Origin: JAFCCL01 sp041645325 | Lineage (GTDB): Archaea > Iainarchaeota > Iainarchaeia > Iainarchaeales > GCA-2688035 | Length of the DNA stretch: 64,000 bases | Reading direction: 5' to 3' | NCBI GenBank assembly: GCA_041645325.1 | Contig: JBAZQI010000001.1 | Coordinates: 34,791-98,790 of the forward strand | Part shown: in pieces, positions 24,652 through 32,655 of the stretch | Numbering within the stretch: the first letter of the stretch is position 1 | Layout: each line of letters starts with the position of its first letter | The notes under the pieces: generated by a model | What the model was told of the DNA's origin: nothing | Database searches by the model: none | Seen by the model: the letters and a program-made list of their open reading frames with translations, nothing else | Position numbers and translations under genes: made by a program

Positions 24652-25002
24652 ATGGCTGAGATTGATAAATCAAAAATAGCGGAATTTGAGAGGGGGCGAG
24701 CCCAGCTGTTCGGCATCTCACAGCAGAAACAGCAGCTGCAGATTCAGAGCATGGCTTTGAAGCAGGCCCTTGAGGAACTGGAGAAAACAAAGGAAAAAAG
24801 GGTCTACAAAGCGGTTGGCAACATCCTTATACAGGAGGATACAGTCAAGGTCAAGAAAGAGCTTGAGGAAAAGAAGACTTCAACTGACTTAAGGCTAAAG
24901 ACCATGCAGAAGCAGGAAGACAGCCTTATCAACAGGCTCAACAAGCTCAAGTCAGAGTTTGAGTCAGGCGCCAAGAAAGCCGAAAAAGAAGACAAAAAGT
25001 GA
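24652..25002 (+). CDS. pfdB: Prefoldin subunit beta
   Basis: 116 residues. Two long helices joined by the beta-hairpin YKAVGNILIQEDTVKVKKEL, the hallmark of prefoldin beta. ATG 24652 has GGAGGT at an ideal distance. The hexamer (alpha2beta4) hands unfolded proteins to the thermosome. The stop overlaps the DHH gene start (TGATG). Confidence 0.94.
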   Translation: MAEIDKSKIAEFERGRAQLFGISQQKQQLQIQSMALKQALEELEKTKEKRVYKAVGNILIQEDTVKVKKELEEKKTSTDLRLKTMQKQEDSLINRLNKLKSEFESGAKKAEKEDKK

Positions 25003-26015
25003 TGCCTTTGGTCAGGCCCCTTTCTTCATTCAAGGGCAAAAACATCCTGCTGGTAACCCATTCGGGCTGTGACGTTGACGCAATCTGCGCCGCAGCTTCG
25101 CTGTTTTTTTTCCTCAAAAGGAAAAATAGGGCTGAGATTCTTGTGCCAGAGCACATTGCCCTGCCGGCAAAAACCTTTGCAAAAAAGCTTGGGATCCCTT
25201 ACAAGGTTGTGAAGAGCGCTTCGCTGAAGGGCTTTGACTGCCTTTTTCTGGTTGACTTCAATGAACTGAAGATGGCGGGCGCCCTGGAACCGGAAATAAG
25301 CGCCTTCAAAGGGCAGATTTTCCTTGTAGACCACCACAGGCAGGCACAAAAAAGCATTGCAAGCCAGCAAAACAGCCTTGTTGACCCAAATGCCGTTGCC
25401 TCCTGCGAGCTTGTGTTTGACTGGCTTAAAAAAAGCGGCGTTGCGCTTGACAAAAAAACAGCAACATGCATTGCAGCAGGCATTGTCACAGACTCGGCTT
25501 TTTTTCTCACCGCAAACAGCAGGACCTTTGCAATAATGTCCGAAGCCATGGAAAAAAGCGGCCGCACTTTTTCATCAATTCCCCCGCTTTTTTCAGTGAA
25601 GCAGACCTTTGACGAAAAAGTTGCAAAGCTCAAGGCCGCAAAACGCGCCCGAATTTTTCTCGTCTCAGATTACGTTGTTGTTGCATCCGACGTGGGCGCC
25701 TTTGAGGCAGATGCGGCTTCAGCGCTCACAAGAATCGGCGCAGACATTGCTTTTGTCGGGGATTCCAACGAAGGAAAGCTGCGAATAAGCGGCAGGGCAT
25801 TGCAGAACGTGGTAAAAAAAGAAGGGTTTGACCTTGCAAAGCACGTTTTCCAAAGGTTTCCAAGTGAATTCGGCGGAAGCGGCGGAGGGCATGCCGGCGC
25901 TGCCGGTTTCAATGGCAAGGGCAAGGACATAAATGCCGCGCTGATGCAATGCGTTTCCCTCACAAGGGAATATTTCAAAAAAAGAAAGGGCTACAGGTTC
26001 AAGGAATACTCTTAG
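25002..26015 (+). CDS. DHH/DHHA1-family phosphoesterase
   Basis: 337 residues. Motifs: LVTHSGCDVDAICAAASL (motif I, Asp), FLVDFNE (II), QIFLVDHHRQAQ (DHH, III), ATCIAAGIVTDSAFF (IV), and C-terminal DHHA1 GGSGGGHAGAAGF. It is of the RecJ/NrnA type: a Mn-dependent nuclease for short oligonucleotides or ssDNA. In archaea, DHH proteins often follow the exosome/prefoldin cluster. Which substrate is used cannot be told from sequence. Confidence 0.9.
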   Translation: MPLVRPLSSFKGKNILLVTHSGCDVDAICAAASLFFFLKRKNRAEILVPEHIALPAKTFAKKLGIPYKVVKSASLKGFDCLFLVDFNELKMAGALEPEISAFKGQIFLVDHHRQAQKSIASQQNSLVDPNAVASCELVFDWLKKSGVALDKKTATCIAAGIVTDSAFFLTANSRTFAIMSEAMEKSGRTFSSIPPLFSVKQTFDEKVAKLKAAKRARIFLVSDYVVVASDVGAFEADAASALTRIGADIAFVGDSNEGKLRISGRALQNVVKKEGFDLAKHVFQRFPSEFGGSGGGHAGAAGFNGKGKDINAALMQCVSLTREYFKKRKGYRFKEYS

Positions 26016-26018
26016 AAG

Positions 26019-26696
26019 CTACTTGGCCTTTTCCACAACCTTCAGCAGGTCCGCAGGCTCTTTCAGCACAAAATCGGCCTTTGATTTCGCCTTTACAATC
26101 TGCCCGTATTCCGCAAGCGCTGTTTTCATTCCCATTGCCTTTGCGCCCTTTATGTCCCTTTCAGGGTTGTCTCCGACAAAAAGAATTTCCTCCGGCTTCA
26201 GGCCGAGCTTTTTTATTGCCTGCCTGAATGGCAGCCTGCTTGGCTTCAGTCTTCCGGTGTCCTCCAAGGCGACAACAACGTCAAAAAATTCGGAAAGGTT
26301 CATTTCGGCGAGGCGCAGCCATGCCTGCATTCTCGGCGCATCGCTCACAATGCCCAGCTTGAGGCCGAACGATTTAAGCTTTATCAGCGTTTCCCTCACC
26401 CTTGGATAAGGGGCCATGCTTCCTGCCTTCATGCGCCTGTAGGCCGCAATGCCGCTCGCAAGCACCCTGTAATCAACCCCGCCATTGACCTTTCTTAAAA
26501 GCCTTTCAAAGATTCGCTGGTCTTCCCAGCCGAAGTCGTCGTACATTCTGAAAAGAATCCCGCAAGCTTTTTCTTCGCTTATGCCCAGGCCAGCCTCAAT
26601 CATTGCCCTTATGGCAGCCGAACTGCACTGCCTCTTGAACTGCATGAAATCAACAAGCGTATTGTCAAGGTCAAACAAAACCGCGTTCAACACCAT
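26019..26696 (-). CDS. HAD-superfamily hydrolase
   Basis: 225 residues from ATG 26696 (an in-frame ATG lies at 26702). HAD motifs: AVLFDLDNTLVDF (nucleophile Asp), LGIVSDAPRM (motif II), KPSRLPFRQAIKKLGL (Lys, III), EEILFVGDNPERDIKGAKAMGM (IV). C1-type cap of about 65 residues. Phosphatase of unknown substrate. It is convergent with the DHH gene and shares an upstream region with the divergent zinc-ribbon gene. Confidence 0.9.
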   Translation of the reverse strand: MVLNAVLFDLDNTLVDFMQFKRQCSSAAIRAMIEAGLGISEEKACGILFRMYDDFGWEDQRIFERLLRKVNGGVDYRVLASGIAAYRRMKAGSMAPYPRVRETLIKLKSFGLKLGIVSDAPRMQAWLRLAEMNLSEFFDVVVALEDTGRLKPSRLPFRQAIKKLGLKPEEILFVGDNPERDIKGAKAMGMKTALAEYGQIVKAKSKADFVLKEPADLLKVVEKAK

Positions 26697-26756
26697 GACC
26701 ATAATTGGTCAAATTATCCTTTTAAACACTTCCGAACCAAAGCCAATTTACCGAAC

Positions 26757-26885
26757 ATGAACTGCCCAAAATGCGGAATGGAAATGAGACATGTTGACCT
26801 GGTGCAGGTTGTAGGCACAAATATTTTCATAACCCTAGAGTGCCCTTCCTGCCATTACAGGGCGGAGCGGCAGGCAAAGCCGTGA
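26757..26885 (+). CDS. Small zinc-ribbon protein
   Basis: 42 residues: MNCPKCGMEMRHVDLVQV ... LECPSCHYRAERQAKP. Two CxxC pairs about 26 residues apart make a zinc ribbon. A TATA-like TTTTAAAC (26719-26727) lies about 30 nt upstream. Too short for a standard ORF cut-off but well formed. Confidence 0.7.
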   Translation: MNCPKCGMEMRHVDLVQVVGTNIFITLECPSCHYRAERQAKP

Positions 26886-26886
26886 T

Positions 26887-27027
26887 TCAGGCAACCTTTC
26901 TTCTTGGCTTTGGAGTTCTTCCGCCAAATATTATTCCCAGCCTTTGCATTCTTTGCTGTATTGTTTGCCTGCGCTTTATTCTTTTTTCTACTGCAGTCAG
27001 TCGTCTGAGCCCTTCTGTTATTGCCAT
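26887..27027 (-). CDS. Very small basic protein
   Basis: 46 residues, start MAITEGLRRLTAVEKRIK, end FGGRTPKPRRKVA, about a quarter Arg/Lys. It follows the zinc-finger gene at 27036 on the same strand by a few bases, which makes translation plausible. Could be a nucleic-acid-binding peptide; not recognised. Confidence 0.4.
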   Translation of the reverse strand: MAITEGLRRLTAVEKRIKRRQTIQQRMQRLGIIFGGRTPKPRRKVA

Positions 27028-27035
27028 ATTTTTTT

Positions 27036-27362
27036 TCACTCCAGCTGCTTCAGCCTTACAAAACAGTTTTCGCAGATGAATTTTTCGTTGAAGTCAATGC
27101 CGTTCATGCCGCCTGTGCCGCAAAGGATGCAGATTTTTCCGTGCTGTGGCAGTGAAAAGTTTTCCGCCCAGGCCCTCAAAAGCTCCCATGAAACCCACTT
27201 TGGCATGAACAATTCGCGAAAAACGCTTTTGTCGTTCTTTTGAATGCGCTCAAACTGGCTTGGCATGACTTTCCTGTGGAGGCCTTTCAGGAAATTCACC
27301 TTTTCCAAATCGCCTTTTCTCATCAAATCATTTACCGTCTGTTCAAAAAATTCATTTGCCAT
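27036..27362 (-). CDS. Hypothetical protein with a zinc finger
   Basis: 108 residues. N-terminal helical part (FFEQTVNDLMRKGDLEKVNFLKGLHRKVMPSQFE) and a C-terminal CxxC ... CxxC finger (KICILCGTGGMNGIDFNEKFICENC). Not recognised. Its promoter region holds a decayed-looking duplicate of the 3' end of the neighbouring HTH gene (27387-27430). Confidence 0.6.
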   Translation of the reverse strand: MANEFFEQTVNDLMRKGDLEKVNFLKGLHRKVMPSQFERIQKNDKSVFRELFMPKWVSWELLRAWAENFSLPQHGKICILCGTGGMNGIDFNEKFICENCFVRLKQLE

Positions 27363-27386
27363 AAAACCACTTCATTCCCATTTTAT

Positions 27387-27430
27387 CACTTCAGGTAAAT
27401 AACCTTTTTTCCATTCTTAATCTTTGCCCT
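27387..27430 (-). repeat. Duplicated 3' end of the HTH gene flanking element B4
   Basis: About 44 bp matching 27508-27551 with a handful of differences. On the minus strand it encodes the same C-terminus (RAKIKNGKKVIYLK, stop) as the intact gene at 27507-27917. It ends exactly where family B copy B4 begins (GCCCT then AGCCG). Confidence 0.85.
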
Positions 27431-27500
27431 AGCCGTCACGTCCGGCTGGTACGGGCACAACCTCGCTTGGGCTCGGTTGAGCCGGCTCGCTGCTGCTCGC
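27431..27500. repeat. Family B element, copy B4
   Basis: AGCCGTCACGTCCGGCTGGT left end, GGCTCGCTGCTGCTCGC right end, and a central hairpin CAACCTCG ... CGGTTG. It lies between the true 3' end of the HTH gene and a second copy of that end. Confidence 0.85.
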
Positions 27501-27506
27501 ACTTAA

Positions 27507-27917
27507 TCATTTTAGGTAAATGACTTTTTTTCCATTCTTAATCTTTGCCCTTTTTGCGTATTTTTCCAGGTAGTGCACCGTGCTCTTTGAAATGCCTGTA
27601 ACGCGCTCCACTTCGCGCAGGCTCTGGTAGTCCTTTCTCATTTCAAGCGCCTGCTGCATTTTCTCCAAAGGCATTGAAATCGGCCTTCCCGGCCTTGCCA
27701 CTGTTTCCAAAACAACGCCTTTTTGCCAGAGCAATGCAACGCTTTTCTTCGGCATTCTTGCAATGCAGCTTTTGCTTGCGCTCGCAGTTTCAAGCATTGC
27801 GCATTTTTTCAGGATTCCTTCAAGCAATTCCTTTTTTACCGGCCTGACAAAATGCAGTTTTGCCGCTTCCTTCGGAATATCCCTGGCGTCCATTCCCGGC
27901 AAAACAGAAAAAATCAT
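27507..27917 (-). CDS. Helix-turn-helix regulator
   Basis: 136 residues from ATG 27917, which has a TATA-like TTAAATAA about 28 nt upstream. The C-terminal third is a helix-turn-helix (DYQSLREVERVTGISKSTVHYLEKYAKRAKIKNG) like those of resolvase-type and Trp-repressor-type regulators. The N-terminal 90 residues are not recognised (ALLWQKGVVLETVARPGRPI). Its last 14 codons are duplicated beyond element B4. Confidence 0.7.
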   Translation of the reverse strand: MIFSVLPGMDARDIPKEAAKLHFVRPVKKELLEGILKKCAMLETASASKSCIARMPKKSVALLWQKGVVLETVARPGRPISMPLEKMQQALEMRKDYQSLREVERVTGISKSTVHYLEKYAKRAKIKNGKKVIYLK

Positions 27918-27943
27918 GCACAAATATTAGGACAAAGCCTTAT

Positions 27944-28870
27944 TTAAGAATTAGCCCTTTTTCCCCTGACCTTTCCCGCAATCTTGCTTTTTGCCGCATA
28001 CTTTATGCCGCTGAGCACGTCTTTTTTCCTGAAGGTTATCCTGTCGAAAGAAATGCCCTGTTTTGTTTCCCTTACATACGGGCCTGCCCATTTCACATTG
28101 CCTTTGTCCTGCAGCGCCTCCAGAATGCCCTCAGGGCCTGCCTTGCCTTTCACTTCGAGCTTCACAATGCCCGAGCCTATTGCCTGCGGGTTGTGTGCGT
28201 CGCTTCCAGCCGTAATAAAGGCCGCCTTTTGCGCGAGCTCAAAAGGCTTGATGCCCCTTTCTATTATTTCCCTGCCTTTCTTGTCAAGCTTTTCCTTGCC
28301 TTTTGCGCCCAGCCTGCTAAGCCTTGTTTTTCTGCCAATCCTGCTTTTTTCCAGGAAGTCAAAAAAGTTCATGGGCTTTTTCACCCAGCTTGTTGAGTAA
28401 AAAAACGAGCCGACGTTGCCGAACATTCCGTTGAATGCCTCAACGCCGATTTTTTCCTTTTCCACAAGCGCGTTCAGCTTTTTTTCGCCCAAAATGAATG
28501 CCGCGCTGTCGTTTGAAAACCCCCAGGGGTGCGAAATTCCCAAAAGGAAGCCGTGTTTTTTTGCCAGCTCCAAAGCGTCTTTCACCAAAACCTTTTTGCC
28601 AAAAAGCTTTTCCAAATCATAAATGCCCTGGTCTTTGCCAAGCACCAGCATGTGCCCTGCCTCGCTTGTTATTTCCATTCCGGGAATCAGGGCAATGCCT
28701 TTTGGCTTTTCCTCAAAGAGCATTTCGTAGGCCAGCCCTGGCTTTTCGTAAGAGTGCTCTGTTATCGCTATGGCCCCAAGCTTTCTCGCCTTTACAGCTT
28801 TCCAGTACGCCTTTGGCTTCACGCCCTTTTCAAGCAGGTGCGTGTGAAAGTCTATTGCCAGCTCCGCCAT
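27944..28870 (-). CDS. PHP-domain metal-dependent phosphoesterase
   Basis: 308 residues from ATG 28870. PHP metal-site motifs: AIDFHTHLLEKG (HxH), AIAITEHSYEKPGLA, LIPGMEITSEAGHMLVLG (Glu), GISHPWGFS, GSDAHNPQAIGSG near the C-terminus. PHP proteins hydrolyse phosphoesters such as 3',5'-nucleotide bisphosphates or trehalose/histidinol phosphates; the substrate here is open. It is divergent from the membrane protein gene at 28928. Confidence 0.88.
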   Translation of the reverse strand: MAELAIDFHTHLLEKGVKPKAYWKAVKARKLGAIAITEHSYEKPGLAYEMLFEEKPKGIALIPGMEITSEAGHMLVLGKDQGIYDLEKLFGKKVLVKDALELAKKHGFLLGISHPWGFSNDSAAFILGEKKLNALVEKEKIGVEAFNGMFGNVGSFFYSTSWVKKPMNFFDFLEKSRIGRKTRLSRLGAKGKEKLDKKGREIIERGIKPFELAQKAAFITAGSDAHNPQAIGSGIVKLEVKGKAGPEGILEALQDKGNVKWAGPYVRETKQGISFDRITFRKKDVLSGIKYAAKSKIAGKVRGKRANS

Positions 28871-28927
28871 CAAATAAATTTGTTCAGAAAACTATTTAAA
28901 TCAAGAAACGCCCTATCTCTTCCGGTT

Positions 28928-29641
28928 ATGATTGCTCCTTTCACCACTTTTCTGAACGCATTGCTTCTTGCGCTGATTCTTGCTGTTGTGCATCTTTTTT
29001 CCGAAAGGTACGCGGGCCATGCAAAAAAATTCCACGTCCAGACGCTTTCTTTTTCTGCAGGCCTTTTCCTCGGCCTTATTTTCCTCTACCTTTTGCCCGA
29101 GTTCTTCAAGGGAATTGGCCACGTGGGCGAAAGCATCTACATCCTGATGCTTGCGGGCTTTGTCTGCATGCATTTGGGCGAAAAGTACGTTTACCAGCAC
29201 GTGAAGGACAAGAAGGAGAAGCTGCAGGACCTTGCCTCAATCCACGTGCTCGGCTTTTTCATAAACCATTTTATTGTCGGAATAACCCTGTTCCTTGCCT
29301 TCAGCATAGAGGGCCCGTTGTCCGGCTTCCTTATTTTCATTCCGCTGTTGCTGCACACTTTTTCAAGCAGCCTTTCGCTTAACGACATTGACGAAAAGCT
29401 CAAGAGCAAAACCATTTCCTGTGCCGTGCTGCCGCTTGCCCCGGTAATCGGAGTTGCCTTTGCCTACATGATGAACCTCAGCCCTTACCTGTACTATCTG
29501 ATGTTTTCCTTTGTCCTCGGCGCAATGCTTTACATTGCGGTTAGGGACACACTGCCGCGCAACGACCTGGGGAAGCCGTTTTTCTTCCTTACCGGCGTTT
29601 TGCTGAGCGTTCTCATCCTCACCCTAATTTCGGTCATCTGA
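28928..29641 (+). CDS. ZIP-like integral membrane protein
   Basis: 237 residues, seven to eight membrane segments. The second (SAGLFLGLIFLYLLPEFFKG) resembles TM2 of ZIP metal transporters, and SIHVLGFFINHFIVGITLFLAF and LLLHTFSSSLSL sit where ZIP TM4 and TM5 carry His-rich metal sites, but only part of the usual ligands is kept. Could be a diverged ZIP transporter or a related family of unknown cargo. Start ATG 28928; the reading frame continues upstream but antisense to the PHP gene. Confidence 0.65.
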   Translation: MIAPFTTFLNALLLALILAVVHLFSERYAGHAKKFHVQTLSFSAGLFLGLIFLYLLPEFFKGIGHVGESIYILMLAGFVCMHLGEKYVYQHVKDKKEKLQDLASIHVLGFFINHFIVGITLFLAFSIEGPLSGFLIFIPLLLHTFSSSLSLNDIDEKLKSKTISCAVLPLAPVIGVAFAYMMNLSPYLYYLMFSFVLGAMLYIAVRDTLPRNDLGKPFFFLTGVLLSVLILTLISVI

Positions 29642-29814
29642 AACCCATTGCCAGCTGGGAAGCAGACTGATTGGGGGAAGCAAAAGGCGGTTTGCAAAGC
29701 AGGAAGCATTTATTGCACGGTGATTTTTGTCAAAATGGGGTTTGGAATAAAAATAATTACCTGCTGGAAAAGCAGTGGTTGGGAAATAAAAGCATTTGAT
29801 GAGGAGGAGAAAAA

Positions 29815-30147
29815 ATGAGGTGTGTTTGCGGAAACAAATTGCAGGAAATAGAAACAGAAATGGATTTTTTTGACGGCAACCTGATAATGAGGAATGTAAA
29901 GGCTTTCTATTGCAGCAAATGCAAGGAAGAGCTTTTTGATTCAAAAGAAGGCGACAGGATGTTTGACCTGGTGTCAAAATTAAGCCCGCAATGCGCTTTT
30001 GAATCAAGAAAAAAAATTGCAAGGGTGGGAAACAGCTATGCCATACCTGTGTCCAAAGAAATAGCGGATTACCTGCAAATAAAAAAGGGCGGGGATATTC
30101 TCGTAAAAGTAAAAAGCCCAAAAAAGCTGGTAATAGAAATACAGTAA
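29815..30147 (+). CDS. YgiT-type zinc ribbon fused to AbrB/MazE-like DNA-binding domain
   Basis: 110 residues; ATG follows GAGGAGGAG. Residues 1-45 hold a zinc ribbon (CVCG ... FYCSKCKEELF) of the MqsA/YgiT type; residues about 63-110 form a swapped-hairpin AbrB domain (RKKIARVGNSYAIPVSKEIADYLQIKKGGDILV). This combination is typical of antitoxins and transcription regulators. No toxin gene is seen on either side, so it may be a stand-alone regulator. Confidence 0.8.
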   Translation: MRCVCGNKLQEIETEMDFFDGNLIMRNVKAFYCSKCKEELFDSKEGDRMFDLVSKLSPQCAFESRKKIARVGNSYAIPVSKEIADYLQIKKGGDILVKVKSPKKLVIEIQ

Positions 30148-30263
30148 CAACAGCGCTTTCAGCGCCTTCCGCACCCAAATCATGCCGGTCCGTCAACAGG
30201 CCGCAAAAACTATGGGCGGCGGAATTGGCAGGAAATTCCACCTGCTTCAATGCAGGCAGGCAC

Positions 30264-30878
30264 ATGTTTAAATTGGAAAAAAGCCTTATTCTTCCACAAA
30301 AAGGTGTTTTCTTGCTGAACAATTTTTACGACAAGTTCATTTTTGCCAACGCCCTGAAATACAAGAACAACAACTTTTTCCTCGCTGACCTGCCGTTCCT
30401 TGTCTGCCCGGTGGAGCTGCTTTCAGGGCTGCTTGAAACACAGGACCAGGATTTTGAAAGAAAGCTTTACCTTGCGATAAGGGAAAGCGTTTCAAAGCAC
30501 CTCATTCCGTCATTTGGCGCTGAATTTGGCCTAAGAGGCAAGCCTCTTGTTGACTTTCTCGAAAAGTACTTTGTGGCTTCCGGCTGGGGCACAATAAGCA
30601 ATATTGACCTTGACTTTGAGGCAAAAAAGGCGATTGTAAGGGTCTCAAACAACCCTGTGTCAAGCAGGCTCCATTTCCGCGCAGCAGCGCCGGCAGACCA
30701 CATTCTCCGCGGCGTCCTGGCCGGCATTTTCTCGCGCGTCTTTGAGGAAAAAATGGACTGCGTTGAAACCCATTGCTGTGCCCTGGGCGAACAGGAATGC
30801 GAATTCATAATAAAAAAACAGCACGATTTTGACTTCTCGGACAAAAGGGTAATGCGGCAGGTAGAACTGCTGCTATAA
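30264..30878 (+). CDS. V4R-domain protein
   Basis: 204 residues from ATG 30264. The V4R (4-vinyl reductase) pattern is seen in the C-terminal half: GVLAGIFSRVFEEKMDCVETHCCALGEQECEFII, whose cysteines are the family hallmark. V4R domains sense small hydrophobic molecules or serve in tetrapyrrole reduction. A second V4R protein lies at 33647. It is unlinked to any obvious pigment gene except the UbiA/CruF pair 4 kb away. Confidence 0.78.
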   Translation: MFKLEKSLILPQKGVFLLNNFYDKFIFANALKYKNNNFFLADLPFLVCPVELLSGLLETQDQDFERKLYLAIRESVSKHLIPSFGAEFGLRGKPLVDFLEKYFVASGWGTISNIDLDFEAKKAIVRVSNNPVSSRLHFRAAAPADHILRGVLAGIFSRVFEEKMDCVETHCCALGEQECEFIIKKQHDFDFSDKRVMRQVELLL

Positions 30879-30944
30879 CTTTTTTGCGCCAACAGGGTTC
30901 ACATCTTTATAAGAATACTTTGCAGGAAATTTTTTCTTGTTGCA

Positions 30945-31688
30945 ATGATTCTTGGGATTTCAACAGGCTGTTTCTGGCAGTCCGGTTTGCCGGAACTCAA
31001 AATTCTGCGTTTTTTGAGGCGTCTCCCTGAGCTTGATGCCATTGAACTGGTTTTCGCTTTTCCCGAAGAGCTTTTTGATTTCAGACCGAAGCGCGAAGAT
31101 ATTGCGTTTTTGCACTCAAAAAAGCACGTTTCCCTGCATGCGCCTTTCAATGAAGTGGAATACAAGAATAATGCAAAATCCAAAAAACTTCTTGCCGCCC
31201 TGAATTCACTGGCACTGAAATGCGAAGCAGAGAATGTTGTTTTCCACGCGCACACAATAAAGGATTTTTCCCTTTTTGAAGGCATTGATTTTGCGCCCCT
31301 GGCTGAAAACCTGGTCTCAAAAAAAGGCATGGAGCGGCTGGTTTCCGTGCAGCAATGCAAGGATTTTTTGTCATCGCATGAAAACTTTGGCTTCTGCTTT
31401 GACGTCGGCGATTCCCTGGCTGAAAGAATCAAGCCAAAAGACTTTTTTGCCCTTAAGAACAGGCTAAAGGAAGCCCACATTCATTTTCCAAGTCTTGAAA
31501 AAGGCAAACTCAAACCTCACTGTCTGCCTTCAAAAACCGGCAAAAAATTCCTTGACGAGGTTAAGGCAATCCCTTTTCCGGACGTCCCCCTCATATTTGA
31601 AGGATATTTTCCTTCAGCCGAACAGGATATTGCAACAAAAGAAATAGAACTATTCAAAACACTCATGGATTGCAAAAGCAAAATTTAA
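30945..31688 (+). CDS. Sugar-phosphate isomerase/AP-endonuclease-like TIM barrel
   Basis: 247 residues; start ILGISTGCFW with strand-loop repeats VSLHAPFNEVEYKNN, NVVFHAHTIKDF, FGFCFDVGDSLAERI, EAHIHFPS, PLIFEGYF. The His and Glu residues at strand ends fit the xylose-isomerase-like/endonuclease IV superfamily. Specific function unknown. TATA-like CTTTATAAG (30904-30912) precedes it. Confidence 0.8.
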   Translation: MILGISTGCFWQSGLPELKILRFLRRLPELDAIELVFAFPEELFDFRPKREDIAFLHSKKHVSLHAPFNEVEYKNNAKSKKLLAALNSLALKCEAENVVFHAHTIKDFSLFEGIDFAPLAENLVSKKGMERLVSVQQCKDFLSSHENFGFCFDVGDSLAERIKPKDFFALKNRLKEAHIHFPSLEKGKLKPHCLPSKTGKKFLDEVKAIPFPDVPLIFEGYFPSAEQDIATKEIELFKTLMDCKSKI

Positions 31689-31736
31689 TCCAATTCCCCC
31701 TCCTTTTTAAATAATTTCCATGCAATTACTCTTATC

Positions 31737-32576
31737 ATGGCATTGTCTTTTTCGATTGTTGCTGCTAATCCTGCTTCCACTGAAGATTTCATTATTCTTG
31801 CTTTGAGCCAAAGGTTTCCCTTGTCAGCCAAGGAAATCTATTCTACCTTGAGAAGAGATGGTTTCGGAGCTTCTTATCAGGCTGTTCACAAGAAGCTGAA
31901 GGAATTGGAAAAAGATTCTATTATAGTTAAAGATGGCCGTAAATACCTGATTAATAGGAACTGGATTTTGAATGCAAAATCTTTTCTAGAGCGAATGGAC
32001 AGAGATCTGATTAGATCTGACAAGAAAGTTGAGGCAAAGGAGGCTGTTTGTCTTTCTTTTGATTCTTACAATGACTTTAGCACACATATGCTGGAAGAAT
32101 TCGTAAAGGAAAGAGAGTTAGAACCAGGCGGAATTTGCGTAACCTGCCAAAAGCACTTTTATTGGATTCTCAGCATCAGCAAGCGCGATTATGCGCTCTT
32201 GAGAAAGCTGGGTTCGGGTGGAAAGAGTTACATTGTTTGCGAGGGCAATTCTCCTATTGACAAATTGCTTGCTCCGATTTACAGAAAGCTTGGCTGGAAA
32301 GTTGTTACAGGCATAAATTACTCTGAAAATTACGACCTAATAGTCTACAGGGACTGGATTCACCAGATTTTCTTCTCAGAAAAGCAAAAGAGAATAGTTG
32401 AAAAAGTTTGTAAAGAAGTTCACGGCTTAGAGGGCTTTACCTCAAATTTTTACAAAGAATACTTTGAAAACAAAGGCAAAATAAAGGTGATTATATTCAA
32501 AGACTGCGAATTGGCAAGGCAGCTGAGGGCAGATGTCCTAAAACACTTCAAAAGCGCAGGCCTAACCCCCAAATAG
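31737..32576 (+). CDS. Archaeal winged-helix regulator, paralogue 1
   Basis: 279 residues. N-terminal wHTH (FPLSAKEIYSTLRRDGFGASYQAVHKKLKELEKDSIIVKDGRKY), then a conserved C-terminal domain (VCLSFDSYNDFSTHMLEEFVKERE, VTCQKHFYWILSISKRDYALLRKLG, VVTGINYSENYDLIVY) of unknown role, perhaps ligand sensing. The TATA box TTTTTAAATAAT is about 27 nt before the ATG, so the message is probably leaderless. Clear paralogue of 35828-36634; both flank the KaiC-like and V4R genes. Confidence 0.8.
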   Translation: MALSFSIVAANPASTEDFIILALSQRFPLSAKEIYSTLRRDGFGASYQAVHKKLKELEKDSIIVKDGRKYLINRNWILNAKSFLERMDRDLIRSDKKVEAKEAVCLSFDSYNDFSTHMLEEFVKERELEPGGICVTCQKHFYWILSISKRDYALLRKLGSGGKSYIVCEGNSPIDKLLAPIYRKLGWKVVTGINYSENYDLIVYRDWIHQIFFSEKQKRIVEKVCKEVHGLEGFTSNFYKEYFENKGKIKVIIFKDCELARQLRADVLKHFKSAGLTPK

Positions 32577-32607
32577 GTCTATGATGCCATTTTTACTTTA
32601 TAAGAAA

Positions 32608-32617
32608 AATTTATATA
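32608..32617 (+). promoter_or_regulatory. TATA box of the KaiC-like gene
   Basis: ATTTATATA about 30 nt before the mapped AAGGA site and TTG start at 32656. Confidence 0.5.
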
Positions 32618-32655
32618 CAAGCGGCGTTTTATAATACCAATAAGGATGTTTTATT

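Noticed and set aside
28529..28927. Extension of the ZIP-like membrane protein into the region upstream of 28928
   Set aside because: This part is antisense to the PHP-domain gene; the membrane protein starts well at ATG 28928.
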